From: Thecaphora thlaspeos
Lineage: Eukaryota > Basidiomycota > Ustilaginomycetes > Urocystidales > Glomosporiaceae
NCBI GenBank assembly: GCA_900291925.1
Contig: UWYS01000001.1
Span: forward strand, 1,116,001-1,180,000
DNA length: 64,000 nt
Direction of reading: 5' to 3'
Every line of letters starts with the position of its first letter. Within the stretch, counting starts at the first letter, position 1. Shown here in pieces: positions 42,451-53,898 of the stretch. Under the pieces are notes generated by a model that did not search any database, was not told where the DNA came from, and saw only the letters and a program-made list of their open reading frames with translations. Position numbers and translations under genes: made by a program.

Positions 42451-44335
42451 GATGGCGCAGTCTGACCGCGTGCGAGAGCACCACAGCTGCCGCCATGGCC
42501 ATCATCACCATCACGACGGCCACGGCGGTCTAAAACGTGAGAATGAGACCGACTTTGTAAGTCAAGATACCTCTCAAATCTCAGATTTAGCGTATCGGCG
42601 GCATCGCTGACCCCCCAGCGCCATTGCCTGCCCGCTCTTCTCGATCTACACAGTCCAGGAGCGCCCGTGGCGAGATCGACTGGTACGACTGCGGGGACAA
42701 GGAAAACTTCCCGCAGCCCTTCAAGTGCGGCAAGCTTAAGGCCCCGCTCGACTACACCAACCCCTCCGACGACCGCAATGCCTCGATCGCTGTCGTCTTC
42801 TGGCCGGCCGGCGCCGGCAAGACGGAAAAGGATCGCATTCTCGGATTGGTCCTCATCAACCCGGGGGGACCCGGCGGCTCCGGCATCGATCTGCTCACGC
42901 GCAAGCCACAAGGTAGAGAGAGCTCGATGGCCGACAAGTTCGACCGCGTCATGCACCGCAGATACAATATAGTCTCATTCGACCCGCGCGGCATCGCGCG
43001 CAGCGATCCCAAGGTCGATTGCTTCAACAGCACCGCCAACAGCCACCTCCGTGAGTCGCAGGCGGCGTCGCTGGGTGTCCCCAGCGCCCGTCCTGGCACG
43101 CTCGACTCCGAATACGGCGTCCAACTGGCTCAGGGCGAGCTCGACTACTGGCTCTGCACTAAGGACGCCAGCCAGAAGGAGGTGCTGCGCCATGTCGGCA
43201 CCGCCGCCGTCGCACGCGATATGAAGCTTTTCTACACGGCCCTCAGCGACGAGTCGCTCTCCTACTGGGGCTTCTCTTACGGCACCGTCCTCAGCTCGAC
43301 CTACGCCGACATGTTCCCGGAGGACGTCCACCGCCTCGCAATCGACGGCGTCGTCGACCTTCCCAACTATTACGATGGGCTCTAGTCGCACAACACGCCC
43401 GACACCGACCAGGAGCTTGTCGCCTTCTTTGACGAGTGCGCCATGGCAGGTCCAGAACGCTGCAAGCTCGCCAGCCACGCTGCGGACGGCAAGGCGCTGA
43501 GGCAAAAGTACCTCGACAAGATGGAGGAGCTCCGTTTCCACCCGATGCCGGCCTTTGACGCAGAGCACCCGCAGCTCCTCACCTACTCGACCGTCTATAT
43601 GACCGTCTTTGACTCTCTCTATGTCCCCAAGAGATAGCCGCGCTTGGCTGAACTGCTGGACCAGGTTTTCCGCGGCAACGCGACACCCTTTGTCGACGTC
43701 TACGGCGGAGAGCCGTACGATACCGCCGGCAAATTGGCGCTTACTCCTCTCGCGCAGAACGCTATCGCATGCGAAGACGTCTTAACAGACGCAAGCAACA
43801 AGACATGGTCGATCCGCGAATACGCCGAGTTCCTCGGGGCTCAGAATGAATCGAGCGAGATGTTTGCGCCCATCTTTGGCTCTATTGCGGCCACCTGCTT
43901 CTCGGCGTGGAAGACGCGCGCAGCCGAACAGCACTTTGGCAACTTCACCAGCAACACGTCGTTCCCGCTCCTGATGCTCGGCAACGACTACGACCCGTCA
44001 CGCCCGGACGCAACGCTGACATCATGGCCAACCGGTTCCCGAGCGCCGTGGCGGTCCAGCGGGGCGGCTACGGCCACTGCACCATCTCGATGCCGTCGAG
44101 GTGCATCAGCAAGGTGATCCGCAACTACTTTGTCCACGGCATCGTCCCAGAGAAGGGCACGAGGTGCGAGACCGACGCTGACAAGCCCATCTTCCCGAGG
44201 CCAGATGGAGAGGGGGAGAAGCTGGTCGCCATGTCGGACGAGGAGAGGGAGGAGGAAGAGGTCGCAACAGCGCTCGACATCGGTAGCGCCGTGGCCCAGA
44301 TGAACATGCGGGGCGGTCGATCTGGTCGTCGCTGA
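42451..44335 (+). pseudogene. Tripeptidyl-aminopeptidase-like hydrolase, decayed
   Basis: Remnant of a serine peptidase of the S33 / TAP-like group. A possible first exon begins at 42451 (His-rich, HGHHHHHDGHGG) with a donor at 42558; the main exon begins at about 42661 with ARGEIDWYDC. Visible marks are LVLINPGGPGGSG, FDPRGIARSDP, the nucleophile region YWGFSYGTVLSSTYADMFP, GNDYDP with the acid, and the His in RGGYGHCTIS. It is interrupted by TAG at 43383-43385 (after YYDGL), TAG at 43635-43637 (after LYVPKR) and a one-base loss after 43996 in the acid motif, beyond which the frame shifts and runs to 44335. Frames between the lesions stay well conserved, so decay seems recent. Confidence 0.88.
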
Positions 44336-44685
44336 AGTCGACGTCTCGGCGCCGGTGCTTTCCGCTTCCTCTACAACAGTACAGAATACCGTCATGATGA
44401 TGTTTTATTTTTTCCTAGTCGTCAATTGTGCTTGTGCGCTGTCTGTCTCGCGAAGGGCGCTGTGCTGCGGGCGATGTGAGTACGGGTCGGTCTCTGCGGG
44501 CGTCGGCTACCGTCGGCTACCATCGGCTATTGGACGCGGAGAAGAAAGGCGGGGAAAGCATGCTGGTGCTTTAGCCGTCGATGCCTTGGCCTTGGCCCGA
44601 GCCCCTTCTATGCCTCGATCCACAGCTCATGTCTTGCCGTCGTCCCACCACATCCACTTCCACCTTCCGACCAGCACCATCGACC
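44336..44685. other. Intergenic spacer, no gene seen
   Basis: A 350-base spacer between the pseudogene and the fumarylacetoacetase gene; contains the latter's promoter. Confidence 0.5.
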
Positions 44686-46206
44686 ATGCCGGCTCTCAAG
44701 TCCTTTATACCTTACGATGCCGCCCATCCGTTCCCGCTGGAGAATCTGCCCTACGGCATCTTTTCCACCTCGTCCGACCCGACCCGACGAGCAGGCGTAG
44801 CGGTCGGCGATCTCATCCTCGATCTCTCTGCCCTCTCCCGCTCGAAACATTTCGACAGCACCGAAAGTGGCATCGACGATGTCAGGGTCCTCCAGCAATC
44901 TACCCTGAACGCCTTCGTTGCTCAACCGCCATCGGTCTGGTCAAGGTTCCGCACCCACCTTCAGAAGCTCCTCTCCGCCTCGTCGCCGCTCGCCTACCTC
45001 TCGCAAGAGAGGAAGAGTCTGTTCGTGCAGCGCACGTCGGACACGACTAGCCTCCACCTCCCCATCGACATCGGCGATTACACCGACTTTTACTCGTCCA
45101 TCGAACATGCGACAAATTGCGGGACGCTCTTCCGCGGTAGAGAGAATGCGCTCCAGAAGAACTGGAGGTGGTTGCCCGTCGGATACCACGGTCGTGCCTC
45201 GTGAGTCGTTGCAGGGAGGTTCTCTTTGCCCCATATGGAGACACGAGGAACTTATCATCCTGTGGCTTCCGCTACGACAATGACAGATCGATCGTCGTTT
45301 CGGGCACGCCGTTCCATCGACCGTGCGGCCAGATCCTTCCCGAGCCCAATGCCGAGGAGCCCGTCTTCGCACCCTGCAAGAAGCTCGACTATGAGCTCGA
45401 GATGGGCTTCGTGAGTTCTCCACTCTCGCTCCACTTGCAGCTCATATCTCCTAACGGATCCCTTTTGCCGCTTTGTCCTTCCCACCCGCCAGGTCTATGG
45501 CGGCCCTCCTACTGACCCCGGTCAACGACTCGCCCCGACAGACGCGCGCTCTCGTCTCTTTGGCTGCTTCCTCCTCAACGACTGGTCGGCTCGCGACATT
45601 CAAGCCTGGGAATACGTCCCGCTCGGTCCTTTTCTCTCCAAGAACTTCTGCACGACCGTGTCGCCCTGGCTCGTCCCACTTCTCGCTCTCGAACCTTTCA
45701 AAGCGCCGCAGTACGACCACACGCCTGCGCTCCTCCCTTACCTCGTCGAGCTTGAAGGGTTCAACTTCGACGTACCGCTTCGAGTCGACATCCGACCGGC
45801 TGAGGGGAACGGCGTGTGGACGACGGTATCGAAGAGCTCCTTGAAGCATACATACTTCACCCCGGCGCAGATGTTGGCACATCACACGGCGACCGGATGC
45901 ACGATGAGACCGGGTGACGTACTGGGTACCGGAACGCTTTCAGCGCCAGGCGAGGAAGGGTACGGATCATTGTTAGAGAAGTCCCAGGGTGGCAAGAAGT
46001 CCTTCCGTCTCTACTCCGCCGCCAAGGGAGACGACGACTCGACGACAGTGGATGATAAGGACGGTCCTAGCTGGTCGGACGAGGACAGCGTCGAACGTAC
46101 CTTCCTAAACGACGGCGATACCGTCAGGATGTCGGCTACGGTCCAGGGAGACGGATACTGTATCGGCTTCGGCGTATGTGAGGCCACCGTTCTTCCGGCT
46201 GTCTAG
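44686..46206 (+). CDS. FAH: Fumarylacetoacetase
   Basis: Three exons (44686-45200, 45287-45410, 45493-46206) encode 450 residues, slightly longer than the 420 usual. The enzyme hydrolyses fumarylacetoacetate to fumarate and acetoacetate, the last step of tyrosine breakdown, in the cytosol. Marks: FPLENLPYGIFST, IGDYTDFYSSIEHATNCGTLFRG with the DYTDFYSS metal and active-site stretch, NWRWLPVGYHGRASS, LDYELEMGFVYGGP (Glu metal ligands), LLNDWSARDIQAWEYVPLGP, and LKHTYFTPAQMLAHHTATGC. A GTL-APGEEGYGSLLE segment is followed by an inserted Asp/Ser-rich loop of about 30 residues. All splice phases agree. No other tyrosine-pathway gene lies beside it in this window. Confidence 0.96.
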
Positions 46207-46346
46207 TGTGGCGCATCCTGAAAAACCCTTAACTACTTACCTCGTCTTCCCCGCCAAGCTTGCGGCTTGCGGACTTATCAAGCGAAGCGTTTTTAATCAA
46301 AACATCGGGCCATACATGATCGGCGATCGATTTTGCGCCAGAAAGG

Positions 46347-46712
46347 GTCTCGCGCGAGTGATTAACATGTCCTTTCCAGTCGCGCCAATCGGACGCGCCG
46401 ATCGGGCGGGAGCACGCGTCGCGCATCGACTGGCTTTTGAAATCGGGACAGGCTGCGTTCAAACGGGGAAGAAGTTTGGACTTCGTGTTTACTCGCGCAA
46501 GACGTGTCGGCGCTTACAGGTCGAGGCGACGTGGGTTATAACTCGCACGAGACGGAACGGCATGAAGACGGTTGCGAATTGCTTCTTTACTCAAGCGAGA
46601 CACGTCCGCGCCAGGTGGTCGACGCGACTTGTATGTTTACTCGCGCGAGACGCGCTAGCACGGATCGACGCATTAGTGTGGACGTGAGAATGGGTACTCA
46701 CCCGCGCGAGAG
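46347..46712. repeat. Spaced palindromic repeats, consensus TTTACTCGCGCGAGAC
   Basis: Copies begin at about 46488, 46538, 46586, 46636 and 46696, i.e. every 48-57 bases; a sixth copy lies at 46347-46360 in opposite orientation. The core CTCGCGCGAG is a perfect 10-base palindrome in the best copies and degenerate in others (CTCGCACGAG, CTCAAGCGAG). The DNA between copies is not obviously similar. Confidence 0.75.
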
Positions 46713-47786
46713 AGAAGCAAGAACTGTTCCGGTGAAGGCGGATCCTCCTTCCCGTTTCTTCACGCCATCGATCGCAGGTACTCGTGGCGTACGCATTTAG
46801 GGTGGTTTAGGGTGAGGGAGCGGGCCGAAGGGATAGCGGCCGTGGGTGTGAGCGACTAAGTGGCGACCGGCTTTTCTGTGCGCCGACACTGACACGGGTG
46901 GAGAAAGAGTTCACGTTTGGATGAGGAGGTACTGGGGGATTGTTCGGATGGATACAGGAAAGGTGGTGGAAGAGTCAGACAAAGCGGGGAGGCCGCTACG
47001 TCAGGTGGTCGCAGCGGCCCGGGCGTGGCCAGAGCCCAGGCAGCATACACGGTCAATCGCGTAGGGTCCGAATCGAGAGCTTGGAAGTGCACGCGATCAG
47101 CCAGAACTCCGGCAGGCGGTACAGCCGAATCGCAAGGTTCAGAAAAATGGACCCGCGGTCGTGGACCTGGAGAGTTATAGGGGCGGCACGTCGATGTATG
47201 CGTGTTCATTTTGCGATTCTATCTTGCTCGTGGTGGGCCTCTTGGCGGCAATGTCCTTATGAGCGGTGAGTTCCACCGCTCAAGGCCGGCTGATTGATAT
47301 CTAGCGCCGTTCCATCTTGCCTGGACTGGTGAGAGGCGGATATCAGAGCTGGGCCGACGGTGGCGCGCGAGAGCTGGCCGGCGCGCTCTCGAGGGGTAGA
47401 TTGTCGCGCTCTGCGAGCATGTCTGCGGGATGCGTGGATCGCTCGGTGCCCATTATGTCCATGTATACGCTGCGCTATCTTGGGAGGTGACCGGGTGAGG
47501 ATGGCGTGCGGCCGTGAGAAGAGACGGAGGCCGGTGGTGCACAGCCACGTTCGGGCTGCGGCAGATGTTTGGCGACGCGCGTGGTGGCTGTCTGGCTGGC
47601 GAAGCCGTACGAGTTTGAGCCCAGCGCGCCGTGGAGGTCAAAGCGCACGAAGGGGGCGGGCGCGTGCGTCATCTGCCGCCGCCGGCGCGCCGGCACAGAA
47701 AAGACGCCGGCGGTGGGCAAGTGGCGCGCTGCGAGCAAGCAGAGCGGCCCAGCGCACGCACAATGACTTTTGATTCTTATTTGAAT

Positions 47787-47820
47787 GCAACGCAACGCAA
47801 CGCAACGCAACGTAACGCAA
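47787..47820 (+). repeat. CAACG pentamer repeat
   Basis: Six to seven tandem CAACG units with one variant, located about 120 bases before the quinone oxidoreductase start. Confidence 0.9.
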
Positions 47821-47940
47821 GCGAACCGCAGCCTTCGCACACGTCCTCCACCTCACACACTTCTCACTGCCGCCGCCGCTGCTTCGGAGTTAACAATCCC
47901 CCCTTCCCCAACCCATCGTCGACAAGAGAGGGCCAGCAGC

Positions 47941-49299
47941 ATGCATCCAGCTCGACCCGCCACCACCTCGCTCTTCACCTTTGCCCGACTCACCACCACC
48001 TCCGCCACCGCGACATCTTCGTACCGCGCCGCCATCCACACCGCTTGCCGCTACGCCTCTACCTCCAGCACAAGCCGACCCGCGCTTCAAGTCCACTCGA
48101 TTCGCGCTGCCCTCCCCACCTCCTTCCCCTCGCAGAGACGCACCATGGCTTCCCTACCTTCGACGATGCGCGCTGTCCAGATCAAGGATGGCACCGGCCC
48201 CTCGTCGGCCCTGTTTATCGGCGAGACCGACGTCCCGCAGCTCCAAGACGACCAGGTCCTCGTCCGCATCGCCGCATTCGGCCTCAACCGCATGGACCTT
48301 CTCCAGCGCGAAGGTCGCTACCCGCTCCCACCCGGCGCTTCGCCCATCCTCGGCGTCGAGTTCAGCGGCACCATCGTAGACAGCAAAAACACAAAGACGA
48401 ACTGGGAAGCCGGACAAGAGGTCTTCGGCCTGGCCACGGGCGGAGCGTACGCAGAATACATCCGCGTCCCCTCGAGCATGGTCCTCGAGAAGCCAAAGGA
48501 GCTCGACTGGGTCCAGGCTGCGGCCATCCCGGAAAACTTCCTTACCGCTTTCCAGGCGCTCCGCCTCCTCTCCCAGATGAAGCAAGGTGACGACGTCCTG
48601 ATCCACGCCGGAGCGAGCGGCGTCGGTCTCGCGGCCATCCAGCTGGCCAGGGCGTTCGGCGCCAACAAGGTCTACACCACCGCCGGCTCCGAGGACAAGA
48701 TCCAGTTCTGCCAGTCGATGGGTGCCGACAAGGGCTTCAATTACAAGGCGGTAGACTGGGCCGACGAGCTCGCCAAGCACACCGGCGCCAAGCCGGGCGC
48801 AGGCTCGGTCGACGTCATCATGGACTTTGTCGGCGCCCCCTACCTTGAGAAGAACCTCGACAGCCTCAAGCGCGACGGCCGTCTGGTGCTCCAGGGCTTC
48901 ATGGGCGGCAGCAAAGTAAAAGAGCTCAACATCGGGCCCCTCCTCTTCAAGCGGCTCAAGGTGGAGGGATCGACGCTCAGGTCGAGGAGCCTCGAGTACC
49001 AGGGCGACCTGGTCCAGAGCTTCGTGCGGGAAAAGGGTCTCGAAAGGCTCATCAGCGGCTCCTCTGGTCGGGGAGACCACCACAAGCTCGTCATCCACAA
49101 AGTGAGTGTTCCAGGGGGAGCGGCTCGCTGGCGCTCTCCGCGCTTATCTCTCCTGCGTGACATCGCTGACACGCCTCTCCGACTGCGCGTTCTACCGCTT
49201 CCCCTCTTCTAGGTTTACTCGTGGAAGGACATCAAGGACGCCCACGATGAGATGGCCGCTAACAAGAACATCGGCAAGATTGTCGTCACAATAGACTGA
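47941..49299 (+). CDS. Quinone oxidoreductase, PIG3-like (MDR superfamily)
   Basis: Two exons (47941-49101 and 49213-49299) encode 415 residues. It is a zinc-independent medium-chain dehydrogenase/reductase that uses NADPH to reduce quinones or other oxidants. The MDR domain begins at MRAVQIKDGTGPSSALFIGE; family marks are FGLNRMDLLQREGRYPLPPG, ILGVEFSGTIVD, VFGLATGGAYAEY, IPENFLTAFQAL, and the NADPH loop VLIHAGASGVGLAAIQLA. The end VYSWKDIKDAHDEMAANKNIGKIVVTI matches PIG3 (TP53I3). The first 68 residues are rich in Arg, Ser, Thr and Ala without acids, like a mitochondrial presequence. An internal ATG at 48145 in a strong context (ACCATGG) would give a version without it. Confidence 0.93.
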
Positions 49300-49447
49300 C
49301 GAGCGCGCTTTGTAACCACTTCGGATGGAATGACGAAAAGAAACAGCGGCACATGCCTTGTGCATACAGTCTTGAGGTATAGCGAGCGATCTTGTGGTAA
49401 TTTTACTTGTGAGAAGCCGGCCGAAAACAGGATCGCATCGCATTGCT

Positions 49448-50526
49448 TTACTGCGACGGAATCGTCTTTTCGAGGAACGCCGCAAGGTCTGCGATCTGTG
49501 GGGAGGAATTGAGAGGCAGGCGAACGACGGTGTCAGAGCGGTCCGGGGTGGACTAAAAAGCTGCAAACGTAGCAGTTCGAGCCGGGCTCACCTCTTGCGG
49601 ACAGGCAGAGTGCGGCATGCCCCGGTACGTCTTGAATGTCAGCCTGTCCTCGGGGATTTCGAGGTCCTTCTTGAGGAACTCGTGCGTCCGCTTTCCGTAG
49701 TCGTACATCACGATCTGGTCGGCATCGCCGTGAGCCTGGAAGACTCGAAGATTGTTGGAGGTCTGGTGGCGCAGGGTGGCCATCTTGGCGCGGAGCGGGA
49801 GCCAGGTCGATAGCGCCACGACGCCGGCGACGGGCGAAGGGTTGGTCAGGCCGGTCAGGAGCGAGATGGCTCCGCCCTGGCTGAATCCGCCGACGACGAT
49901 TCGGCTGGACGGGATCTTTGTCCCGTTGAGCCCGGAGGCGGTACCGTCCTCTTCGGCCTGGATCAGCTTCTTGATATCGTCTACCAACTTCAAAAGGCCG
50001 GCCTCGTCTTCTTTGCCAGAGATGTCATCTAGCGAAAAGACTGTTCGAGGCGGATTTTGGGGTGGAGCGTGGGCAGTGGGGTGGGAAAGGGCGATGGGGC
50101 GGAGAGAGCAGTGTCAGAGGTAACGGTCAACTCGCCACAATTGGGCCGCACAATGCTAGCGTCATCAGAAGGCGGTCCGCAATGAGAAGGACCATTGAAC
50201 GGAGCACGGTCTGATGTCTGGCAGGCCGGCCGTACGAGAGAATGAGGTAGTTGCCTTGTATGGCAGGTGAGATAGGACGCACACGACGCTGAAGACCTAC
50301 TATCAAACCAAGAGGGCATCGGCATCCCCATGTTGAGCGTAACCGGCTGAATGGGTGCATTAGGGAGGACGAAGCGGACGTGTGCAAGAGAGGGGCGCTG
50401 CGAGAGCATCTGTGCGACATCGGACCATCCCATGCTCGTGTCGCCGAGGCCGTGGAGGATGAATAAAGTAGCCGAGGGTTTGACGCCCGAGACGGGGTTG
50501 ATGACAAGCGTCTTGAGGAGCGACAT
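49448..50526 (-). CDS. Acyl-protein thioesterase / carboxylesterase (APT1 type)
   Basis: Three exons (50526-50301, 50040-49592, 49495-49448) encode 240 residues, the usual APT1 length. It removes palmitate from cysteines of membrane-associated proteins and acts on lysophospholipids. Marks: [19 protein letters not shown] (oxyanion loop), [22 protein letters not shown] followed across the 260-base intron by [15 protein letters not shown], the nucleophile in [13 protein letters not shown], acid in [12 protein letters not shown], and His in [11 protein letters not shown]. The last exon codes [15 protein letters not shown]. The first intron is longer than most in the window. An upstream hydrophobic extension in the same frame lacks an ATG and was not used. 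Confidence 0.95.
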
Positions 50527-51564
50527 TGTCGTTGGAGGAGCTGGCCGCCAGGGAGGATGGAGGGATGCAACAAAGAGGGCGGAGAAAAGAAGGAGCAACG
50601 AGATGCGGCGCACGGCGAGAATGATGGTGGTGAGCTGAGAGTAACTGAGTAGTTCTCTGTGTTGAGCCAAGGATGAGGCTAACTCACGGAGGTGGGCATG
50701 GGCGGACTGTGCGCTCCGCCTCTATTTATTTCTTATTTTCTTCCTTCCTGGCACGGTTGCTCGTGCTTGGGCCACCCCCCGGCTGGGGACCGGAGCCGCC
50801 TTGCCGTTCCGCCCTGCCGTTCCGTCTTTAAATCTAGATCGTCTCGCCAGCCACACGGTCCCCGCCCCTTGGTCGTTCGTTGCCCACACGGCGGGGAAAA
50901 AGGCTGCGAAAAAATCAGACGAAAAGGCAGCACACGCATCCATCAAGGCCTCGTCCCGTTCCAACAACGCAGGCGAGCTCGCTGACGGGCCCTTGTCATC
51001 CTCCTCACCCCTCCTCCGCCCCTCGATCGCCAGGCGTTGCTAAGTCAACTTCGCGATAAGTTGGCCAAAAGCAGTCTCGATCGCTTGTCAGAGCTATTCA
51101 CAATCATATCTTTGTCCCCACCGCTAGCGGCCGCAGCCCGTCCACCGCCCTCAGGTGGGCGCCGTGGCGCCTCGAGACAATGCTGTGTTCTCTCCCTATT
51201 ATCACGCCTTCGTCCGCCGAGGGCGCGCCGCAAGAAAAGGGACATTCTCCGCCGAGCATACCGCCTTCTCTGTCCTCCGACGACGCAGCGATCCTTCATG
51301 GCAATGCGGTCAGAGCTGTCCTCGCCTCCCGCCGAGTCTACTCGGAAGGCGATCCGAAACATGAACTCGCAAGGGATTTTGTTCGAGAATCCACCACAGA
51401 ACCAAGGGTATAAGTAGCCATCCTTCGTTCCCACTCATCACTCCCAAACCATCTGGCATCACACTCCTCCTCTCCACTCTTGGTCCTGTTATTCTGCAGG
51501 ACTTGCTCGACTTTCTCTCTGATATTAAATCTCGATCATCCCCTGAACCACTCCACCTTCCGAC
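50527..51564. promoter_or_regulatory. Divergent promoter region
   Basis: A 1-kb spacer between the opposite starts of the thioesterase and a secreted protein. No element was recognised; open frames are short. Confidence 0.5.
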
Positions 51565-53398
51565 ATGAAAGCTTTCATCTGCCACCCCTTTGGATTGCTG
51601 TTCGTCCTGGCGACGATCAGCGGTACCTTTTCGAGCCACGTTGACCTTGCCCTTCACCCGCACGCCGGCCTTGTGGGAAGGGCCACCAACGCTAAGCCGG
51701 CGAAGATCATCGACGACGACGACAAGCTCGTTTCTCGTTGCCAGATGGGCACGAACGTTACCAGGGTCCGCAAGGTCCACTACCACATGATCCTCGAGGT
51801 CGACGAGACCGACCTCGGATATTCGGCCCAGCAACAAGAGACACTGACATATTCCGTCGACACCCACATGAAGGCCGTCGCCGGTGTTCAGTCAAAGAGT
51901 CAGTGCAATTGTCCGCGAAAAAAAGATTCCTCAACTTTCCGACCTCAATGCATCGTTCGTGATGCTGACGGTTCTCGTGCCGGCTTTGCCTCCATGTCTA
52001 TACAGAGTCGCGATCGGCCTCATCGGCCGCCCTGCTGGTTGCCAAGGCCCGCGACAATTCAGGCACTTGCTCAGCCCGGTCTGAACCCGACGATGACGAC
52101 GAAGACGACGACGACGAAGAAGAAGACGACGAAAAGAAGGATGACCACAACTCCAAGTCCAAGCTTGACCCTAAGAAGCAAACTTCGTTCGTTGGTCAGA
52201 CCGGTGCTCCCACCACTCCGAAGACCGACCCGAAGTCGGTCAATAACAACGGCGGCAAGAACAAGCGGGACGTCGAGAAGACCAGCGCCACCACCGTCCA
52301 GGACAAGAAAGGCTCCCAGGAGCAGACCAGCGCCATCACCGACAAGAACAAGAAAGCCTCCAAGAAGAAGACCACCGCTAAGCGCGGCAAGGTCTGCTTT
52401 GATTTTGCTAGGAAGTCAGAAGTGGCCATCCAGAAGCAAGGGATCAGAGAGATGGTCAAGGCCAACGGCAAGAAAGCCGTTCAAGTCGCGCTCGTAAAGA
52501 CCGAGAGAGAAGGCATCTGGCTTCAGACGCTCACCTACCCGAACGGCCACGTGAAGCAGGTGAGAGTCCGAGTTGGTTCCGCACGCACCTCGACCGCGAG
52601 TAGCGGCGAACGTAACAGACACTAACCAAGCATCTTCCAAGCTGTTCTCACCTTGACACCCTTCCACTCAAACAGACTATTATCCAGGTGGAGGAGACGC
52701 TCAAGTACTTCACCGTCGCCCAGTTCTGCAAGTCGTGCAAGCTGGGCGAAAAGTACCACCGAGTCACTTTCCAGGACGTCGAGATCGAGCTCGAGGAGGA
52801 GGACGTCGATTTCGGTCAGTCGCTCAACTGCACCGGTTCCGCCTCGGGTTCGCGCATTGTCAAGGTCCCCGGCGACCGGTCGGTCGGCGCCAGTGTGCAG
52901 CGGACCCAATACACCAACGTCACGTACCCCACCAAAGGCAAGAAGAGACCGGTCTACAGGGTCGACACTCTTGTCCTCGGTGGCTACGTCACGAGGCAGA
53001 AAGATACCATTGTCAAGGTGCCGGGCACAACGGGCGGTGACGCGCCTAAACGCCCCGCCAACGGAATCGGTGGCTCGGTCAAGGGCAATGGAGCCAACCC
53101 TACCAACAGCGGAAATGGCCGCAAGGAGGATCAGGGAAAGACCGTCACCGACCCCAAGGTCCCGCAGAACGGCGAGACTGTCACCAACCCCAAGACCAAT
53201 CCCACATCGAACAACGGCAACACCGTCACCGATCCCAAGGTCCCCACTAATCCCACGTCGAACAACGGCAAGACTAAGGAGCAGGAGGAGGCTAACACCA
53301 CGAACGGCAAGACGCAGCAGCTTGACACCAAGACCGGCACCGGCCAAGGCGGAGGTGGCAGCACACAGGGTTTCGAGGCGAGCAAGCTCCAAGATTAG
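51565..53398 (+). CDS. Secreted low-complexity protein, unknown function
   Basis: Three exons (51565-51898, 52006-52559, 52676-53398) encode 536 residues. Residues 1-24 (MKAFICHPFGLLFVLATISG) look like a signal peptide. A first domain contains VHYHMILEVDETDL; after the first intron come a run of Asp/Glu (EPDDDDEDDDDEEEDDEKKD) and Lys-rich stretches, then a domain with KVCFDFARKSEVAIQKQGIR and VEETLKYFTVAQFCKSCKLG. The C-terminal 120 residues repeat TVTDPKVP and NPTSNNGKT units, Asn/Thr/Gly-rich like cell-wall or surface proteins. No GPI signal is seen. After the final TAG the frame stays open for 12 codons. I do not recognise the family; a wall or matrix protein is a guess. Confidence 0.7.
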
Positions 53399-53898
53399 AA
53401 GCCCGAAGTCATCGACAGCGAAGAGCAGGCGTAGTCCGACAGCCCCAACGGTCTCGGCGGCCTCTCGCCCGCCAGATAGGAGGACGCCCGTCCGTGTAAC
53501 GTCTCCGGGACAGCGGACAGAGCTTGTGAGAGACACAGTGACCGCATCGGTCTCGTTGTTCGATATATGCAGTTGGTATTAGATGTAATTATGCCATGCA
53601 GCCGCGGCGCCTATCCTATAGCCCAAATCGGATTGAGCGAGAGAGAGGGAAAGTGCGTGTATATATGCGCGTGCTTGTAAAGCGGGGTATCTGTGGGCAA
53701 GCTGAGGTACGAGATTGTGCTGAAACAAAGCGGAGCGATGTGCATCTAGGAAGAGTCTTGTTCAAAGCGAAAGGCTCAAAACTACCGTGGCTCGAGTGGC
53801 TGGCAACCCCGATCTCGACGCCTTTGGTGGAAGCGGAGCTGGAGCTGAAAGTGCAAAGGTATCAAATGGGAAGGGCCATCTGTCTGTGGTCCCAAGTC
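53399..53898. other. Convergent 3' spacer
   Basis: A 500-base spacer between two gene ends; no gene is seen. Confidence 0.5.

Larger units (their letters stand above)
46207..47940. other. Gene-poor 1.7-kb region
   Basis: The longest stretch in this part without a supported gene. Its left part contains the palindromic TTTACTCGCGCGAGAC array (46347-46712); its right end has a CAACG pentamer repeat. Open frames here are short, overlapping and domain-free. Confidence 0.5.

Noticed and set aside
49565..49600. TTCGAGCC words resembling a tRNA T-arm
   Set aside because: No matching acceptor, D-arm or anticodon arm around it, and it lies in an intron of the thioesterase gene.
50527..50670. Hydrophobic N-terminal extension of the acyl-protein thioesterase
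   Set aside because: The open frame begins with TTG rather than ATG, and the family starts at [11 protein letters not shown]; the extension is most likely leader sequence.
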